The notes beneath the pieces were generated by a model. The model did not search any database. It was not told the origin of the DNA and saw nothing but the letters and a program-made list of their open reading frames with translations. A program made the position numbers and the translations under genes. Shown piece after piece: positions 6,447-8,101 of a stretch of 8,101 bases of DNA (position 1 is its first letter; each line of letters opens with the position of its first letter). The stretch is from Kiloniellaceae bacterium (lineage in GTDB: Bacteria; Pseudomonadota; Alphaproteobacteria; Kiloniellales; Kiloniellaceae). The stretch covers positions 1-8,101 of the forward strand of contig JAJFGK010000080.1 of assembly GCA_021776195.1 (NCBI GenBank). Direction: 5' to 3'.

Positions 6447-7975
6447 TGGATATCCGCGCCGCGGAAATTTCCGCCATCCTGAAGGATCAGATCGAGAACT
6501 TCGGTGCCGAGACCGATGTCGCCGAGGTCGGACAGGTGCTATCCGTCGGTGACGGTGTCGCCCGCGTCTTCGGGCTCGACAACGTACAGGCCGGCGAAAT
6601 GGTCGAGTTCCCGGGTGGCATCAAGGGCATGGCGCTCAATCTGGAAGTCGACAACGTCGGTATCGTGCTCTTCGGCGACGACCGGGGGATCAAGGAAGGC
6701 GATACGGTCAAGCGGACCGGCTCCATCGTCGACGTGCCGATCGGCAAGGGCCTGCTGGGCCGCGTCGTGGACGGTCTGGGCAATCCGATCGACGGCAAGG
6801 GGCCGATCGAGGGCGGCGAGCGCAGCCGCGTCGAGGTCAAGGCCCCCGGCATCATTCCGCGCCAGTCGGTCCACGAGCCGATGCAGTCGGGCCTCAAGGC
6901 GATCGACGCCCTGATCCCGGTCGGCCGCGGCCAGCGCGAACTGATCATCGGCGACCGCCAAACCGGCAAGACGGCGATCGCGATCGATACCTTCATCAAC
7001 CAGAAGGCGACCAACGCCGGTGACGACGATTCGCAGAAGCTCTTTTGCATCTATGTCGCGATCGGTCAGAAGCGTTCCTCCGTCGCCCAACTGGTCAAGG
7101 TGCTGGAAGAGGCCGGCGCCATGGAGTACTCGATCATCGTCGCCGCCACCGCCTCCGACCCGGCGCCGCTGCAGTTCCTGGCGCCCTACACCGGCTGCAC
7201 CATGGGCGAGTACTTCCGCGACAATGGCATGCACGCGGTCATCGTTTACGACGATCTTTCCAAGCAGGCCATTGCCTACCGCCAGATGTCGCTGCTGCTG
7301 CGCCGCCCGCCGGGCCGCGAAGCCTTTCCAGGCGACGTCTTTTATCTCCACTCCCGCCTGCTGGAGCGGGCGGCGAAAATGAACGCCGATCTCGGCTCGG
7401 GCTCCTTGACCGCGCTGCCGGTGATCGAAACCCAGGCCGGCGACGTCTCGGCCTACATCCCGACCAACGTGATCTCGATCACCGACGGCCAAATCTTCCT
7501 GGAGACCGGTCTCTTCTATAAAGGCGTCCGTCCGGCCCTGAACGTCGGCCTCTCGGTCAGCCGTGTCGGCTCGGCGGCCCAGATCAAGGCCATGAAGCAG
7601 GTCGCCGGCTCGATCAAGCTGGAGCTGGCCCAGTACCGCGAAATGGAAGCCTTCTCCCAGTTCGCCTCGGACCTCGATGCCGCCACCCAGCGCTTGCTGG
7701 CCCGAGGCTCGCGGCTCACCGAACTCCTGAAACAGCCACAGTACAAGCCGTTGGCGGTCGAGGAGCAGGTGGCGGTGATCTTCGCTGGCGTGAACGGCTA
7801 TCTCGACAGTATCGCGGTGACCCAGGTGACCGCCTTCGAACAGCAGCTGCTTTCGGAGATCAGGGACAAGGGCCAGGATATCCTCGGCGCGATCCGCGAC
7901 GAGAAGGCTCTTTCCGATGACACCGAAGCCAAGCTCAAGTCCTTTCTCGACAATTTTGCCAAGACCTTCGCTTAA
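6446..7975 (+). CDS. atpA: F1Fo ATP synthase subunit alpha
   Basis: This is the non-catalytic nucleotide-binding alpha subunit. Three copies alternate with beta in the F1 head at the cytoplasmic face of the membrane. The 509-aa length is typical. Visible parts are the N-terminal [16 protein letters not shown], which contacts delta; the beta-barrel domain (about 25-95); Walker A GDRQTGKT (169-176); Walker B VIVYDD (265-270); the ATPase alpha/beta signature [10 protein letters not shown] (363-372); and, directly after it, R373, the arginine finger that reaches the catalytic site on beta. An insert around NAGDDDSQ (190-197) before [14 protein letters not shown] is typical of alphaproteobacterial and mitochondrial alpha. 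The start is ATG 6446, sharing bases with the atpH TGA (TGATG); AAAGGGG at 6432-6438 gives a good Shine-Dalgarno with 7-base spacing. A GTG at 6443 would add one residue and is less likely. No key residue is missing. Confidence 0.98.
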   Translation: MDIRAAEISAILKDQIENFGAETDVAEVGQVLSVGDGVARVFGLDNVQAGEMVEFPGGIKGMALNLEVDNVGIVLFGDDRGIKEGDTVKRTGSIVDVPIGKGLLGRVVDGLGNPIDGKGPIEGGERSRVEVKAPGIIPRQSVHEPMQSGLKAIDALIPVGRGQRELIIGDRQTGKTAIAIDTFINQKATNAGDDDSQKLFCIYVAIGQKRSSVAQLVKVLEEAGAMEYSIIVAATASDPAPLQFLAPYTGCTMGEYFRDNGMHAVIVYDDLSKQAIAYRQMSLLLRRPPGREAFPGDVFYLHSRLLERAAKMNADLGSGSLTALPVIETQAGDVSAYIPTNVISITDGQIFLETGLFYKGVRPALNVGLSVSRVGSAAQIKAMKQVAGSIKLELAQYREMEAFSQFASDLDAATQRLLARGSRLTELLKQPQYKPLAVEEQVAVIFAGVNGYLDSIAVTQVTAFEQQLLSEIRDKGQDILGAIRDEKALSDDTEAKLKSFLDNFAKTFA

Positions 7976-7979
7976 GCGC

Positions 7980-7993
7980 GTCGCAGCCGCGAC
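7980..7993 (+). promoter_or_regulatory. Small GC hairpin in the atpA-atpG spacer
   Basis: GTCGC (7980-7984) and GCGAC (7989-7993) form a perfect 5-bp stem with a 4-base loop, starting five bases after the atpA stop in the 52-bp spacer. No T-run follows, so it is not an intrinsic terminator. Such a stem could affect transcript stability or relative expression between atpA and atpG, but a 5-bp GC stem also arises easily by chance in this composition. Confidence 0.25.
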
Positions 7994-8027
7994 CGCACGA
8001 AGCGACAAGAGCCGGGGATAGGCGCGC

Positions 8028-8101
8028 ATGCCGAGCCTCAAGGACCTCAAGATCCGGATCGCCAGCGTCAAGTCGACGCAGAAGATCACGCAGGCCATGA
8101 A
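8028..8101 (+). CDS. atpG: F1Fo ATP synthase subunit gamma, N-terminal fragment (3' end outside window)
   Basis: Only the first 24 complete codons are visible. They read MPSLKDLKIRIASVKSTQKI followed by TQAM. This is the highly conserved N-terminal helix of gamma, the central rotor shaft that turns inside the alpha3beta3 head; the K-STQKIT-AM pattern is diagnostic. The ATG at 8028 has GGGGA (8014-8018) upstream with 9-base spacing and lies 52 bp after the atpA stop, the expected place in an atpHAGDC operon. The gene runs off the window end; nothing suggests it is broken. Confidence 0.95.
   Translation, partial: MPSLKDLKIRIASVKSTQKITQAM

Noticed and set aside
6539..8098. A 519-codon open frame antisense to atpA and the start of atpG
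   Set aside because: It mirrors the highly conserved AtpA and AtpG coding sequence, has no family resemblance, and no promoter or ribosome binding site was seen.
1..8101. A CRISPR array, insertion sequence, toxin-antitoxin or defence system
   Set aside because: No regularly spaced repeats, transposase, terminal inverted repeats or paired small genes are visible; the coding space is filled by core genes.

Overview
This window is a stretch of high-GC chromosome carrying housekeeping genes. It most likely comes from an alphaproteobacterium, possibly a Rhodospirillales-type lineage. Three points support this. The F1 part of ATP synthase is arranged atpH-atpA-atpG with no F0 genes (atpB/E/F) directly upstream, the usual split layout in alphaproteobacteria. 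AtpA carries an alphaproteobacterial/mitochondrial-type insert (around residues 189-198). The DUF484-xerC, transaldolase and priA neighbourhood next to the F1 operon also fits that class. The order-level placement is inference only.

Layout. 1-693 (+): the C-terminal half of a major facilitator superfamily transporter, cut by the window start. 706-3181 (-): three genes read leftward, in transcription order transaldolase (tal), a DUF484/GAF-like protein, and the tyrosine recombinase xerC. The last two overlap by 25 bp, and no terminator is seen between any of the three. The MFS gene and xerC converge, with only 12 bp between their stop codons. 3182-3335: a 154-bp divergent intergenic region with a near-perfect 19-bp palindrome and a weak promoter-like pair facing tal. 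3336-5651 (+): priA, the replication-restart helicase. 5652-5885: about 234 bp without a credible gene, the presumed promoter and leader of the F1 operon. 5886 to the window end (+): atpH (delta), atpA (alpha) and the first 24 codons of atpG (gamma).

How the genes work together. XerC (chromosome dimer resolution) and PriA (restart of collapsed forks) both serve chromosome maintenance. DUF484 genes commonly sit next to xerC, but the role of their product is not established. Transaldolase serves the non-oxidative pentose phosphate pathway. The atp genes encode the catalytic F1 sector of ATP synthase. All genes look intact apart from the two cut by the window edges.

I looked for a novel system and did not find one. 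Every substantial coding stretch belongs to a familiar family. The points worth a second look are small: a Gln in place of the usual His in the PriA motif II, active-site residues that make the short aldolase a transaldolase rather than a fructose-6-phosphate aldolase, the palindrome between tal and priA, a probable non-ATG start for atpH, and small hairpins in the atp leader and the atpA-atpG spacer.
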